Positions 45,363 through 54,356 of a stretch of DNA of 64,000 nucleotides are shown here, in pieces. This stretch comes from Fodinicola acaciae (GTDB lineage: Bacteria > Actinomycetota > Actinomycetes > Mycobacteriales > HKI-0501): assembly GCF_010993745.1 (NCBI RefSeq), contig NZ_WOTN01000001.1, positions 2,235,235 to 2,299,234 of the forward strand. Direction: 5' to 3'. Every line of letters begins with the position of its first letter. Position 1 is the stretch's first letter. Made by a program: the position numbers and the translations under genes. The notes under the pieces were generated by a model that made no database searches, was not told the DNA's origin, and was given only the letters and a program-made list of their open reading frames with translations.

Positions 45363-47333
45363 TCAGGCTCCCTTGGTGGCGCTGGCCGCGCGGGCCCCGC
45401 CGGTGGTCTTGGTCGTCCGGTCCGTCGACACCCGGCCGAGACCGCTGATCCGCGGCGACATGAACGTCCTGGACCTGGCCATCAGAGCCACCAGCGGATG
45501 TGTGAACAGGAATACCACGACAAGGTCGAGGATGGTGGACATTCCGAGGGTGAAGGCGAAACCCTTCACCCCGCCGGAGGCGAGGAAGTAGAGCACCGCG
45601 GCGGCCAGGAAGGTGACCATGTCGGCGGAGATGATCGTCCGCCTGGCCCGGATCCAGGCGCGCGGCACCGCACTGCGCGCCGATCTGCCGTCCTTGACCT
45701 CGTCCTTGAGATATTCGAAGAAGATCACGAAGGAGTCGGCGGTGATACCCATCGCCACGATGAAGCCGGCTATGCCGGCCAGGCTCAACGTGAAACCGAG
45801 CGTGAACGGCCGGCCGAGCAACACCAACACCGCGTAGACCATCGCACCGGAGATCGCCAGGCTGGCGACGGCGACCAGGCCGAGCAGGCGGTAGTAGATC
45901 AGCACCCACACCAGGACCAGCGCGAGGCCGATGCCACCGGCGATCAGGCCGGCGACCAGCTGCTCCTCACCGAGTGTCGCGGTGATGCTGTTGATCGTCT
46001 CCACCTGGAAGGTGACCGGCAGCGCGCCGTACTTCAGCTTGCTGGCCAGGCCCTGCGCCTCGTCACGGGTGAAGCTGCCGGTGATCTCGGCCTGGCCGGG
46101 GATGACCGACTGGATCGTCGGTGCCGACACCACGTCGGTGTCGAGCACGATCGCGACCTGCTTCTGCAGCGCGTCCTTGGTCAGCTGGGTCCACTTGTTC
46201 TGGCCGCTGGTCTTGAAGTTGATGACGACCCGCCAGCCAGGCGTCTGGCCGGTCGACCCGCCGGTGCTGTAGTCGAAGTCGGCGCTGGACACGTCGGTGC
46301 CGACGACCGCGGCCTTGGCCAGCAGGTATTTCATCCCCTGGCCGCAGGCGGTGACGACCTGGCCGATCGCGTCGACCGAGCCCGGCGGCCGCTTGTCCAG
46401 CTTGGCGCAGGTGATCTGCGGGATCTTGAACTGCATGTCGGCCGGCAGTACGGCGATCTCGGCCGGCGTCAGCTGGCTGAACGGCGCCAGGATCGGCGCG
46501 CTCTTCATGCTCTGCGCGAGCTGGCCGGACTGCTGCGGGTCGGAGAAGTCGACCTGGGTCAGCTGCTGCTTGAGCCAGTCGTAGTACTTGCCGGTGCCTT
46601 TGGCGTCGGCCAGCGGCTTGGCGCCGAGCGTGTCCAGCTTCTGGATCACCTGAGCGAGCGTGACGGTGCCGGTCGCGGGGTTGCCGCCGCCAGTGGCACC
46701 GGTCGACGGAGCCGACGCCGACGGCGACGGGCTCGGCGGCGTGGTCGGAGCGGTCTTGGCGACCGTGTTGACCTGCGCCTTGCCGTCGCCGACGGCCGGC
46801 TCGATGACGGCCTTGCCGGTGGCCGCAGCCGGCTTCTTGGACGAGCCCGTCGACGGGCTCGGCGTGGGGCTCGGCGTGCCGGCCTTCGACGAGGAGGAGG
46901 TGGACGGCTTCGGCGTCGGACTGGTGGACGGCTTCGCCGCCACGTCCGGTACGTCGCCGACCGAGCTGGTCACCTGGCGGAACCGCAGCTGCGCGGCCTC
47001 ACCGATCTGCTGCAGCTGTGTGCTGTCCGCGCCGGCGGCGACCGACACCACGATGTTGCGGTCGCCTTCGGTCACCACCTCGGCCTCAGCCACCCCCAGA
47101 CCGTTGACCCGCTGCTCGATGATCCCGCGGGCCACCTCCAGGTCCTGCGCGGACGGCGGCTTGCCGGCCTGCGTGGCGCTCAGCGTCTCGGTGGCCCCGC
47201 CGGACAGGTCGAGACCGAGCCGGGGTAGCGGCTTGCCGCTGCCGGGGATGAACATCAGCCCGTACAGCGCCGCGACGATGACGAACAGCGCGACGAAATA
47301 CCGCCACACGCGCAGCTGGCCAGATGGTGCCAC
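45363..47333 (-). CDS. secD: Protein translocase subunit SecD with a long Ser/Thr/Pro-rich insert
   Basis: The product has 656 residues. The N-terminal 'LPRLGLDLSGGATETL' and the C-terminal helices with 'FTRDEAQGLASKLKYGALPV', 'GGIGLALVLVWVLIYYRLLG' and 'MGITADSFVIFFEYLKDEV' are typical of SecD. Residues of about 140-230 form a low-complexity insert in the first periplasmic domain ('KPSTSPTPKPSTSSSSKAG', 'TTPPSPSPSASAPS'), so the protein is somewhat long. Polar P1-domain strands continue after it. It works with SecF and YajC at the SecYEG channel. GTG start at 47333. Confidence 0.97.
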   Translation of the reverse strand: MAPSGQLRVWRYFVALFVIVAALYGLMFIPGSGKPLPRLGLDLSGGATETLSATQAGKPPSAQDLEVARGIIEQRVNGLGVAEAEVVTEGDRNIVVSVAAGADSTQLQQIGEAAQLRFRQVTSSVGDVPDVAAKPSTSPTPKPSTSSSSKAGTPSPTPSPSTGSSKKPAAATGKAVIEPAVGDGKAQVNTVAKTAPTTPPSPSPSASAPSTGATGGGNPATGTVTLAQVIQKLDTLGAKPLADAKGTGKYYDWLKQQLTQVDFSDPQQSGQLAQSMKSAPILAPFSQLTPAEIAVLPADMQFKIPQITCAKLDKRPPGSVDAIGQVVTACGQGMKYLLAKAAVVGTDVSSADFDYSTGGSTGQTPGWRVVINFKTSGQNKWTQLTKDALQKQVAIVLDTDVVSAPTIQSVIPGQAEITGSFTRDEAQGLASKLKYGALPVTFQVETINSITATLGEEQLVAGLIAGGIGLALVLVWVLIYYRLLGLVAVASLAISGAMVYAVLVLLGRPFTLGFTLSLAGIAGFIVAMGITADSFVIFFEYLKDEVKDGRSARSAVPRAWIRARRTIISADMVTFLAAAVLYFLASGGVKGFAFTLGMSTILDLVVVFLFTHPLVALMARSRTFMSPRISGLGRVSTDRTTKTTGGARAASATKGA

Positions 47334-47424
47334 GTGAGTCTGTCTCCTCGGTCGGTGGGGAGTCCGGCCGGATGTCGACCTGCTGGCGCGCAGGCCGACG
47401 GCTGACCGGGAAAGGTCCGGTCGG

Positions 47425-47898
47425 CTAGCTTTCTTTGGACAGCTTCGGGGCCTGCGTGCCGTCGCCGGCGGTGGCCGACAGCGCGTCGGAGGGACGCTCG
47501 TCGTCGTCGGCCGCCGGCCGCTGCTCGGCCTCGGCGGCCGGCGCCTCGTCCTCGGCGTCGTCGGTGTCGTCCGCGTCGCTCTCGGCGGCCGGCGCGGTCT
47601 CGGCCGGCGCCGGCAGTACGCGCGCGACCGCCTGCCGCGTGTAACGAGCGGTCACGCCTTCGTCGATCTCCAGCGTCACCGACTCGTCGTCGGTCTCGAC
47701 GACCGTGCCGTACAGGCCGCCGATGGTCACCACGTCCGAGCCGACGCCGAGCGTGCGCTGCATCTCCATCGCCTCTTTGCGGCGCTTGGACTGCGGACGG
47801 ATCATGAAGAAGTACATCAGCGCGAACAGCGCCACCACGATGATGATGGGGAAGAACTGATTCAGTGGGGAGCTGCTAGCCGCGGTCGCGATTACCAC
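47425..47898 (-). CDS. yajC: Preprotein translocase accessory subunit YajC
   Basis: The product has 157 residues. The membrane helix 'FFPIIIVVALFALMYFFMIRPQ' and the conserved 'RPQSKRRKEAMEMQRTLGVGSDVVTIGGLYGTVV' block (split here) are diagnostic. An acidic Ala/Glu/Asp-rich tail of about 60 residues follows, as in other actinomycetes. It binds SecDF at the membrane. GTG 47898 has GAAAGG about 7 bases upstream. secD starts 91 bases further on. Confidence 0.94.
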   Translation of the reverse strand: MVIATAASSSPLNQFFPIIIVVALFALMYFFMIRPQSKRRKEAMEMQRTLGVGSDVVTIGGLYGTVVETDDESVTLEIDEGVTARYTRQAVARVLPAPAETAPAAESDADDTDDAEDEAPAAEAEQRPAADDDERPSDALSATAGDGTQAPKLSKES

Positions 47899-48018
47899 GA
47901 GGTGCCTTTCGTCGGTGTTCCGCCCTGATCGCGCGAAGTCTAGCCAGCCGCGCTGAGCGGAATCGTGCGGACCGGGCCGAGTCCGCAGCGGATCGGTCCG
48001 ATCACATTCCGTATGTCC

Positions 48019-48036
48019 GCCCGCCGGCCGGCGGGC
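48019..48036 (-). terminator. Palindromic hairpin after ruvB
   Basis: GCCCGCCGGCCGGCGGGC is a perfect 18-base palindrome (7-base stem, 4-base loop) just beyond the ruvB stop (48043) and before yajC. It probably ends the ruvCAB transcript. Confidence 0.5.
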
Positions 48037-48042
48037 TGTGCA

Positions 48043-49152
48043 TTATGACTCGTCGCCGAACAGGTCGAGCGTTGCGCCACCTGCCGAGGGTACCCGTCCC
48101 AGGTGGCGCCAGGCGGCCGGAGTGGCAACTCTGCCACGGGGCGTACGCGTGAGCAGTCCGGCGCGCACCAGGTAGGGCTCGGCGACCTCCTCCACGGTCT
48201 CCGGCTGCTCACCGACAGCTACCGCAAGTGTGGACAAACCGACCGGACCGCCGTTGAAGTTTCCGACCAGAGCGTTCAGTACGGCGCGGTCGAGCCGGTC
48301 GAGGCCGAGCTCGTCCACCTCGTACACCCGCAGCGCTCGCCGCGCGACCGCCCGGTCGATCATGCCGGCGGCGCGCACCTCGGCGTAGTCGCGGACGCGG
48401 CGCAGCAGACGGTTGGCGATCCGTGGCGTGCCACGCGAGCGGTTCGCGATCTCGACGGCACCGTCATCGAGCACTTCCACGCCGAGGATGCCGGCGGAGC
48501 GCCGGATCACGATCTCCAGCTCGTCCGGATCGTAGAAGTCCATGTGGCCGACGAAGCCGAACCGGTCGCGCAGCGGTGAGGTCAGCAACCCCGACCTCGT
48601 GGTCGCACCGACCAACGTGAACGGCTCGACGTCCAGCGGGATCGCGGTCGCACCGGGCCCCTTGCCGACCACCACGTCGACACGGAAGTCCTCCATCGCC
48701 GAGTAGAGCAGCTCCTCGGCCGGCCGGGCGATCCGGTGGATCTCGTCGATGAACAGCACCTCGCCGGCCTCCAGGCCGGTCAGGATCGCGGCCAGGTCAC
48801 CCGACCGCTCGATGGCCGGACCGCTGGTGATCCGGATCGCCACGCCCAGCTCGGCGGCCACGATCATCGCCAGCGAGGTCTTGCCGAGACCCGGCGGACC
48901 GGACAGCAGGATGTGGTCCGGCGGACGGCCACGCTGCTGCGCCGACCGCAGCAGCAGCTCGAGCTGCTCGCGTACGCGCGGCTGGCCGATGAAGTCGGTC
49001 AGCTGCCGCGGCCGCAGGCTCGCCTCGACCTCGCGCTCCGCCGGCTGCGCGTAGCTGGAGACCACGGCGTTGGATTGCTCGTCTCCGGAACCGCTCCGCG
49101 CCTCCGCCGAAGATCCATCGCTGTCGCTCCGGATCTTCCGTTCGATGCTCAC
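48043..49152 (-). CDS. ruvB: Holliday junction branch-migration helicase subunit RuvB
   Basis: The product has 369 residues: a 45-residue variable lead, then '[12 protein letters not shown]', Walker A 'GPPGLGKTS', Walker B 'VLFIDEIHR', sensor '[19 protein letters not shown]' with the Arg finger, and a C-terminal winged helix ('[13 protein letters not shown]'). It drives branch migration with RuvA. GTG 49152 has GAGGTGA upstream, 28 bases after ruvA. Confidence 0.98.
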   Translation of the reverse strand: MSIERKIRSDSDGSSAEARSGSGDEQSNAVVSSYAQPAEREVEASLRPRQLTDFIGQPRVREQLELLLRSAQQRGRPPDHILLSGPPGLGKTSLAMIVAAELGVAIRITSGPAIERSGDLAAILTGLEAGEVLFIDEIHRIARPAEELLYSAMEDFRVDVVVGKGPGATAIPLDVEPFTLVGATTRSGLLTSPLRDRFGFVGHMDFYDPDELEIVIRRSAGILGVEVLDDGAVEIANRSRGTPRIANRLLRRVRDYAEVRAAGMIDRAVARRALRVYEVDELGLDRLDRAVLNALVGNFNGGPVGLSTLAVAVGEQPETVEEVAEPYLVRAGLLTRTPRGRVATPAAWRHLGRVPSAGGATLDLFGDES

Positions 49153-49180
49153 GAACCCGTCACCTCGCGAAAAGGCTCAG

Positions 49181-49789
49181 TCACTTACGACCCAACCGCT
49201 GGATAGCGCCACGCAGCGCCTGCGACACGTCCGGGTCGGAGCCGTCGGCCGGCGCGACCGCGTCGATCGCGCCGTCGATGTCCTTGCCGGTGAAGCCGAG
49301 GCTGATCAGGCCGGCGCGCACCTGCGTACGCCACGGCGCTTCGGACATCGCACTGGCGGCCGACGTGCCGTTGGGCGACGACGTGACGATCGCGCCGATC
49401 TTGTCGCGCAGCTCGACGATCAGCTTCTCCGCGCCTTTACGCCCGACGCGTGGCACGCGCGTCAGCGTCGCGACGTCCCCGGTGGAGATCGCGCGGCGGA
49501 CCTCGTCGGGGCTGAGCACCGACAGGATCGTCCTGGCCAGCGCCGGACCGACCCCGTTGGCGGTCTGCAACAGCTCGAAGAGGTCGCGCTCGTCCTCGTC
49601 GGTGAAGCCGTACAACGTCAGCGAGTCCTCGCGTACGACCAGGCTGGTCGCCACCTTGCCCTGGCCGCCGGTGCGCAGGCCGGCCAGCGCGCGCGGCGTG
49701 CAGTGCAGCTCCAGGCCGACACCGCCGACCTCGACGACCGCGCGGTCGGCACCGATCCGCGCGACCGTGCCGGAGACCGAGGTGATCAC
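49181..49789 (-). CDS. ruvA: Holliday junction-binding protein RuvA
   Basis: The product has 202 residues. The OB-fold N-terminus '[20 protein letters not shown]' and '[16 protein letters not shown]', the helix-hairpin-helix pair ('[15 protein letters not shown]', '[20 protein letters not shown]'), and a C-terminal UBA-like domain ('[17 protein letters not shown]') that contacts RuvB. GTG 49789 overlaps the ruvC stop (GTGA). Confidence 0.98.
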   Translation of the reverse strand: MITSVSGTVARIGADRAVVEVGGVGLELHCTPRALAGLRTGGQGKVATSLVVREDSLTLYGFTDEDERDLFELLQTANGVGPALARTILSVLSPDEVRRAISTGDVATLTRVPRVGRKGAEKLIVELRDKIGAIVTSSPNGTSAASAMSEAPWRTQVRAGLISLGFTGKDIDGAIDAVAPADGSDPDVSQALRGAIQRLGRK

Positions 49790-50310
49790 CGGCCCACCGC
49801 CAACCGCTGCTGCAGCTTGGTCTGCATCTTGGTCTGCATGGGGCTGCGCCAGCAGTGGCAGATCGCCAGCGCCAGCGCGTCCGCCGCGTCGGCCGGTTTC
49901 GGCCGGTCGGAGAGCTTGAGCAGTCGGGTCACCATCGTCGTCACCTGTGCCTTGTCCGCGCGGCCGCTGCCGGTCACCGCCGCCTTGACCTCACTCGGAG
50001 TGTGCATCGCCACCCGTACGCCGGCGCGCGCGGCGGCGGTCAGTGCCACCGCACCGGCCTGCGCGGTCCCCATCACGGTTCGTACGTTGTGTTGGCTGAA
50101 GACCCGCTCGACCGCGACCACGTCGGGTTGGTATCGCGCGATCGCCGCCGTGAAGGCCAGGTCGAGCGCGAGCAACCGCGCGCCGATGTCGGCGTCCGGC
50201 GGGGTCCGTACGACCTCGACGTGGACCAGCTTGCAGCGGCCGCCGGGACCGCCGTCGACCACCCCCACGCCGCACCGTGTCAACCCCGGGTCGACGCCCA
50301 GCACCCGCAC
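49786..50310 (-). CDS. ruvC: Crossover junction endodeoxyribonuclease RuvC
   Basis: The product has 174 residues. Catalytic acids are in '[12 protein letters not shown]' (Asp), '[10 protein letters not shown]' (Glu) and '[12 protein letters not shown]' (two Asp). It resolves Holliday junctions. GTG 50310 is chosen because AGGGGG lies 7 bases upstream and it gives the standard N-terminus; in-frame ATGs at 50340 and 50352 are less likely. In most relatives yebC follows directly upstream; here a 7-kb accessory block intervenes. Confidence 0.97.
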   Translation of the reverse strand: MRVLGVDPGLTRCGVGVVDGGPGGRCKLVHVEVVRTPPDADIGARLLALDLAFTAAIARYQPDVVAVERVFSQHNVRTVMGTAQAGAVALTAAARAGVRVAMHTPSEVKAAVTGSGRADKAQVTTMVTRLLKLSDRPKPADAADALALAICHCWRSPMQTKMQTKLQQRLAVGR

Positions 50311-50463
50311 CAGCGACCCCCTCGTTGTCTGCGCCGTCATCACGCCGAACACGCGTTCGACACGCTACCGGCCGGCGGCTTGGGACCGGTCATCGACACG
50401 CCATCCGCCGGCGACGCCGCGGCGATTGGCCGGGTTCGGCCCGTATGTGCAGGTAAACACTTC

Positions 50464-50513
50464 TTGACAGCACGGTGTGATGCCTGTCACGGTCGTCGGA
50501 CCGACTAGTCGGT
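50464..50513 (+). promoter_or_regulatory. Promoter and palindromic operator before the MHS transporter
   Basis: TTGACA at 50464-50469 is an exact -35 hexamer; the -10 is unclear. ACCGACTAGTCGGT at 50500-50513 is a perfect 14-base palindrome placed at the expected transcription start, 35 bases before the ATG at 50549. It is probably a repressor site. The regulator is not in the window. Confidence 0.45.
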
Positions 50514-50548
50514 ATGCCCTGCACGCCTCCCGGGTCAAGGAGACTGCG

Positions 50549-51883
50549 ATGGCCACTTCCACCCCCACCCGTCCCCACTCGCTCGGCAAGTTGATGGCCG
50601 CCGGCCTGATCGGCAGCTCGATCGAGTGGTACGACTTCTTCATCTACGGCACGGCCGCGGCGCTGGTCTTCGGTCCGCTGTTCTTCCCGTACGCGTCACC
50701 GCTGATCGGCACACTGCTGGCCTTCAGCACGTTCTGGGCCGGCTTCATCGCGCGGCCGATCGGCGGACTGGTCTTCGGCCACATCGGCGACCGGGTCGGC
50801 CGCAAGCCGGCACTGGTGACCTGCCTGGCCATCACCGGCTCGGCGACCTTCCTGATCGGCGTACTGCCGACCGCCGCGACGATCGGCGCGGCGGCGCCGA
50901 TCCTGTTGGTCACTCTGCGGTTCCTGCAAGGCATCGCGGTCGGCGGCCAGTGGGGCGGTGTCACGTTGCTGCTCACCGAAAGCGCGAGGGCACGCAACCG
51001 CGGCCTGGCCGGCTCGTTCTGCCAGATGGGGGTGCCGATCGGCGTGATCCTCGGCAATGTCGCCTTCCTGGTGGCCAGCGAGTCGATGAGCTCGGCGGCC
51101 TTCACGGCGTGGGGTTGGCGCGTGCCGTTCCTGCTGAGCGCACTGCTCTTCCCGGTGCTGGCCTTCATCCAGCTGCGCTTCGAGGACACGCCGGCTTTCA
51201 AGGAACTGCAGGAAAAACGTGCCGCCGCGACGACAGAAAAGAAGGAGGCCTCTCCCCTGCTGACGGTGATCCGTACGCACTGGCGGCCGATCCTGCTCGG
51301 CTCCGGACTGCTGTTCGCGTGCAACTCGATCTTCTACGTCAGCATCTCCGGCCTGCTCGACTACGGCACGCGCGTCCTACACCTGGAACGCGACGGGCTG
51401 CTGCTGTTTGGCCTGATCTCCTCGGCGATCAACGTCGGCGTGATCCTGCTGTCCGGCCATTTCTCCGACCGGATCGGCCGGCGCCCGCTCATCGTGGCCG
51501 GCGCGGTGCTGCTGGTGCTGTGGGCCTTCCCGTTCTTCTGGCTGGTGGACACCGCGTCGCTGGCGATGATCCTGGTCGCGGTGACGATCGGCGGCTTCGG
51601 CTCCAGCCTGGTCTACGGTCCGCTCGCCGCCTATCTGAGCGAGCTGTTCAGCCCGGAGGTGCGCTATTCCGGCGCGTCGATGGCGTACCAGTTGGCCTCG
51701 ATCCTGGTCAGCGGCGGCACGCCGTTCCTGATGACCGCGCTGCTCGCCGCGACCGGCACGTCGGCCTCGGTCTCGGGCTTCCTGGCGCTGATGGCCCTTT
51801 GCACGCTCGGCGCCGCGCTGCTGTTGCCGGAGACGATCGGCGCGAAAGCCCGTCCAGCGGCGGTGAAAGCTAAGAGTGTGTGA
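50549..51883 (+). CDS. MFS transporter, metabolite:H+ symporter (MHS) type
   Basis: The product has 444 residues and 12 predicted helices. 'IGSSIEWYDFFIYGTAAALV' in TM1, the loop motif 'GDRVGRKPAL' between TM2 and TM3, and 'FLQGIAVGGQWGG' are typical of the MHS group (ShiA, KgtP, ProP-like carriers of organic acids or osmolytes). ATG at 50549 has AAGGAG 6 bases upstream, so the frame from 50477 is rejected. It converges on, and overlaps by 14 bases, the peptidase gene. A related transporter lies at 54357. Confidence 0.92.
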   Translation: MATSTPTRPHSLGKLMAAGLIGSSIEWYDFFIYGTAAALVFGPLFFPYASPLIGTLLAFSTFWAGFIARPIGGLVFGHIGDRVGRKPALVTCLAITGSATFLIGVLPTAATIGAAAPILLVTLRFLQGIAVGGQWGGVTLLLTESARARNRGLAGSFCQMGVPIGVILGNVAFLVASESMSSAAFTAWGWRVPFLLSALLFPVLAFIQLRFEDTPAFKELQEKRAAATTEKKEASPLLTVIRTHWRPILLGSGLLFACNSIFYVSISGLLDYGTRVLHLERDGLLLFGLISSAINVGVILLSGHFSDRIGRRPLIVAGAVLLVLWAFPFFWLVDTASLAMILVAVTIGGFGSSLVYGPLAAYLSELFSPEVRYSGASMAYQLASILVSGGTPFLMTALLAATGTSASVSGFLALMALCTLGAALLLPETIGAKARPAAVKAKSV

Positions 51884-53843
51884 TGCCGAGCCGGTCGCGG
51901 AGAAAACCGGCCTGACGACGTAACACGGCCCCGGCCGCCGGTGTCGCGAACGGACGATGGCCGGCGCCGGGGATGAGCATCAGCTCGTGGTCGCGACCCG
52001 CACGCGAGAGCGCGTCGGCGAAGCGGAGCGTGTTGACCACGTGCACGTTGTCGTCGAGCATGCCGTGCATCAGCAGCAGCGGCCGGCGCAGCGTGGCGGC
52101 CTCGCGGATCAGCGAACATTCCTCGTAACGCTCCGGAAACTCGTCCGGGTGGCCGAGGAACCGCTCGCGCCAGTGCGCGTTGTAGAGCCGCTGGTCGGTG
52201 ACGCCGGCGCCGGCAACGGCCGCGCTGAAGACCTCCGGATGCCGCAACACGGCGCGGATCGCCAGGCCGCCGCTGAACGACCAGCCGCGGATGCCGACCC
52301 GGTCCAGGTCGAGATCCGGCTGGCGGCGCGCGGCCTCGCGCAACGCCGTCAGCTGGTCCTCGAGCACCAGCCGGTAGAGGTCGCCGTGGACCGCGCGTTC
52401 CCAGGCCGGGCCGCGTCCCGGCGTGCCGCGGCCATCGGCGACGACTACGGCGAACCCCTGCTCGGCGAACCATTGCGAGATCAGGACACGCCAGGTCAGC
52501 TCGGCCGTGACCCGCTGCAGCGCGCCGCCACCGTACGGGTCGAGTAGCACCGGCAACCGCATGCCTGGCCGGTGCCACGACGGCAGGTGCAGCGCGGCGC
52601 GCAGGCCGAGGTCTCCGAGGTCCATCCGGATCCGGTGCGGCGCGAGCACCGGCCGCTCGGCGAACGACCGGATCTCCTGATCCGGACTTTCCTTTCGCCG
52701 CACCAGAAACCGGCCGCCCGGGGCGGTCAGATCGCGGCTGACCGTCACCGAGGTGCCGTGTCGCCGGCAGCCGGTGTGCACCGCGGAGCCGTCGGTCAGC
52801 CGCACGAGCCTGCCGTCGTACGACCACACGTGTGTCTCGGTCGGTTCGTCGGAGGCGGTGAACAGGACACGCTCGCCGTCGACGCTGAGCACCGATCGCA
52901 CCTGCAGTCCCGGCGGCGTGACAGCGTCGCCGTCGATCGTCAGGTGCCGCGTGTCGCCGATGTCCGCGTGCGCCACCAGCGCACCGGTCGCGGTCAGCGC
53001 CGGCAACCCCGGGACGACCTGCGTCCAGCACGGATCCGTCCACTCCGCGAGCACGATCGTGTCGCCACCTGGCCCGATGGCCAGATAGCGGGCCGTCCGC
53101 TGGTCACGCGACTGGACCACCGCGTACGGCCCGTCCGCGTCCCAACCGGCGGCCGGCAGATATTCGTACGCGGCTCGATCCCAGCGCACCTCCACACGCG
53201 AGCCGTCGAGACCGACGATCCACAGCGACGCGTCGACGTTTGGCGTGCCGACAGCCGCATAGCGGAGCACGCGCGGCGGTCGCGTCGGATCGGCCGGATC
53301 GGCCAGATGCCAGCGCTCGACCCGGCTCGCGTCGATCCGCGCGACCAGCAATGCGTTGCCGTCGGGCGACCACCAGAATCCGCGCGCGTCGGTGGTGTGC
53401 TCGCCAATGCCAAAGCTCACCTCAGGTCCGTCGGAGGCGGCCAGCTCGCGATCGTCGTCGCCGTCGACCACTCGCAGCGCGCCGTCACGGACGTACGCGA
53501 TGCGCCGGCCGGTCGGATCCGGCCGCGGATCGGTCACCGGTCCTTCGACCGGCGACAGCCGCTGCTCGCCGTCGCGGATCACGGCGAGCCGGCCGCCGGT
53601 CGCGTACGCGATCAGACGGCCGGTGTCGTCGGTCGCGTACGTGTCGACACGCTCGGCGAGCAGCCGCTCCACGCCGGTCTCGGCATCGAAGGACCACAGG
53701 CAGGTGTCCGGGTCGTCGCCGGCGCGACCACGCAGAAACAGCACGGTGGCGCCGTCGTCGACGATGGTGAACCGCTCAGGCACACCTCTAGCGAACAGGC
53801 GCGTACGAGCGAGCTGGTCTGGCAACGCGTCGACCGGATCCAT
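51870..53843 (-). CDS. S9-family serine peptidase (dipeptidyl-peptidase IV-like)
   Basis: The product has 657 residues: an N-terminal beta-propeller of about 400 residues and a C-terminal alpha/beta hydrolase. The nucleophile is in 'IRGWSFSGGLAIR', the Asp in 'HGMLDDNVHVVNT' and the His in 'PGAGHRPF'. 'GGGALQRVTAELTWRVLISQ' precedes the catalytic core. No signal peptide is seen, so it is cytosolic and would trim dipeptides or process oligopeptides. The ATG at 53843 has TACGAT 6 bases upstream and no ribosome-binding site, suggesting a leaderless message; GTG 53858 is the alternative. Confidence 0.92.
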   Translation of the reverse strand: MDPVDALPDQLARTRLFARGVPERFTIVDDGATVLFLRGRAGDDPDTCLWSFDAETGVERLLAERVDTYATDDTGRLIAYATGGRLAVIRDGEQRLSPVEGPVTDPRPDPTGRRIAYVRDGALRVVDGDDDRELAASDGPEVSFGIGEHTTDARGFWWSPDGNALLVARIDASRVERWHLADPADPTRPPRVLRYAAVGTPNVDASLWIVGLDGSRVEVRWDRAAYEYLPAAGWDADGPYAVVQSRDQRTARYLAIGPGGDTIVLAEWTDPCWTQVVPGLPALTATGALVAHADIGDTRHLTIDGDAVTPPGLQVRSVLSVDGERVLFTASDEPTETHVWSYDGRLVRLTDGSAVHTGCRRHGTSVTVSRDLTAPGGRFLVRRKESPDQEIRSFAERPVLAPHRIRMDLGDLGLRAALHLPSWHRPGMRLPVLLDPYGGGALQRVTAELTWRVLISQWFAEQGFAVVVADGRGTPGRGPAWERAVHGDLYRLVLEDQLTALREAARRQPDLDLDRVGIRGWSFSGGLAIRAVLRHPEVFSAAVAGAGVTDQRLYNAHWRERFLGHPDEFPERYEECSLIREAATLRRPLLLMHGMLDDNVHVVNTLRFADALSRAGRDHELMLIPGAGHRPFATPAAGAVLRRQAGFLRDRLGITHS

Positions 53844-53849
53844 GAGGTG

Positions 53850-53855
53850 ATCGTA
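53850..53855 (-). promoter_or_regulatory. Candidate leaderless -10 box for the S9 peptidase
   Basis: TACGAT on the minus strand ends 6 bases before the ATG at 53843, the same sequence and spacing as before purC (6407-6412). No Shine-Dalgarno sequence is present. Confidence 0.4.
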
Positions 53856-53868
53856 CACACGTTCGAAT

Positions 53869-54180
53869 CTATGGCAGGTTGGAGTCGCGGAAGCGTGACG
53901 CCATCAGCCGCTCGGCGTCGGTCAGTTGGTCGTCGGGAACCGGCGTCACCACGGTCCAGTGACCGGCGACCGGACAGAACTGCAGCCGGACCGGACCGAG
54001 TCGGATCGCCTTGACCGAGACGCCAGGCAGCCAGATCGTGGTGAACAGGTGACCGTCACGGCAGCGTACGACGACCTGTCCGCCGGCCGGATAGCCGCGA
54101 CCGCGCGCAAGGATGCCGATCGCCACGACGGCGCCGAGCACGATGACACAGACGACCACGGCCTGCGAAAGCGTCGGCAT
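53869..54180 (-). CDS. Small conserved membrane protein
   Basis: The product has 103 residues. One transmembrane helix ('AVVVCVIVLGAVVAIGIL') is followed by a conserved-looking block 'VVRCRDGHLFTTIWLPGVSVKAIRLG' and 'LQFCPVAGHWTVVTPV', and an ending 'LMASRFRDSNLP'. Proteins with the C-x-D/H-G-H-x-F-T-T...C-P-V-x-x-H-W pattern are found as single-pass membrane proteins in many actinomycetes; the role is unknown. The Cys and His residues could bind a metal. ATG at 54180 has GGTGAGAGG upstream; the open frame to 54402 is an extension into the next promoter. The peptidase starts 26 bases downstream. Confidence 0.8.
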   Translation of the reverse strand: MPTLSQAVVVCVIVLGAVVAIGILARGRGYPAGGQVVVRCRDGHLFTTIWLPGVSVKAIRLGPVRLQFCPVAGHWTVVTPVPDDQLTDAERLMASRFRDSNLP

Positions 54181-54356
54181 GCCTCTCACCTCGCCTCCAG
54201 TCTCCGCCGCCAGCCGCGGCCTCGCCAGCACAGTCGTCCAGACGGCCCATTGATCGAAACCGCCGTACGCCACTAGAGTTACAGCAAGTCGAAGATGTTT
54301 TCGAAATGGGGAAGCATCGTGGTAACGGGGACTCGCAGGCGAGAGGACCGTCGTCG

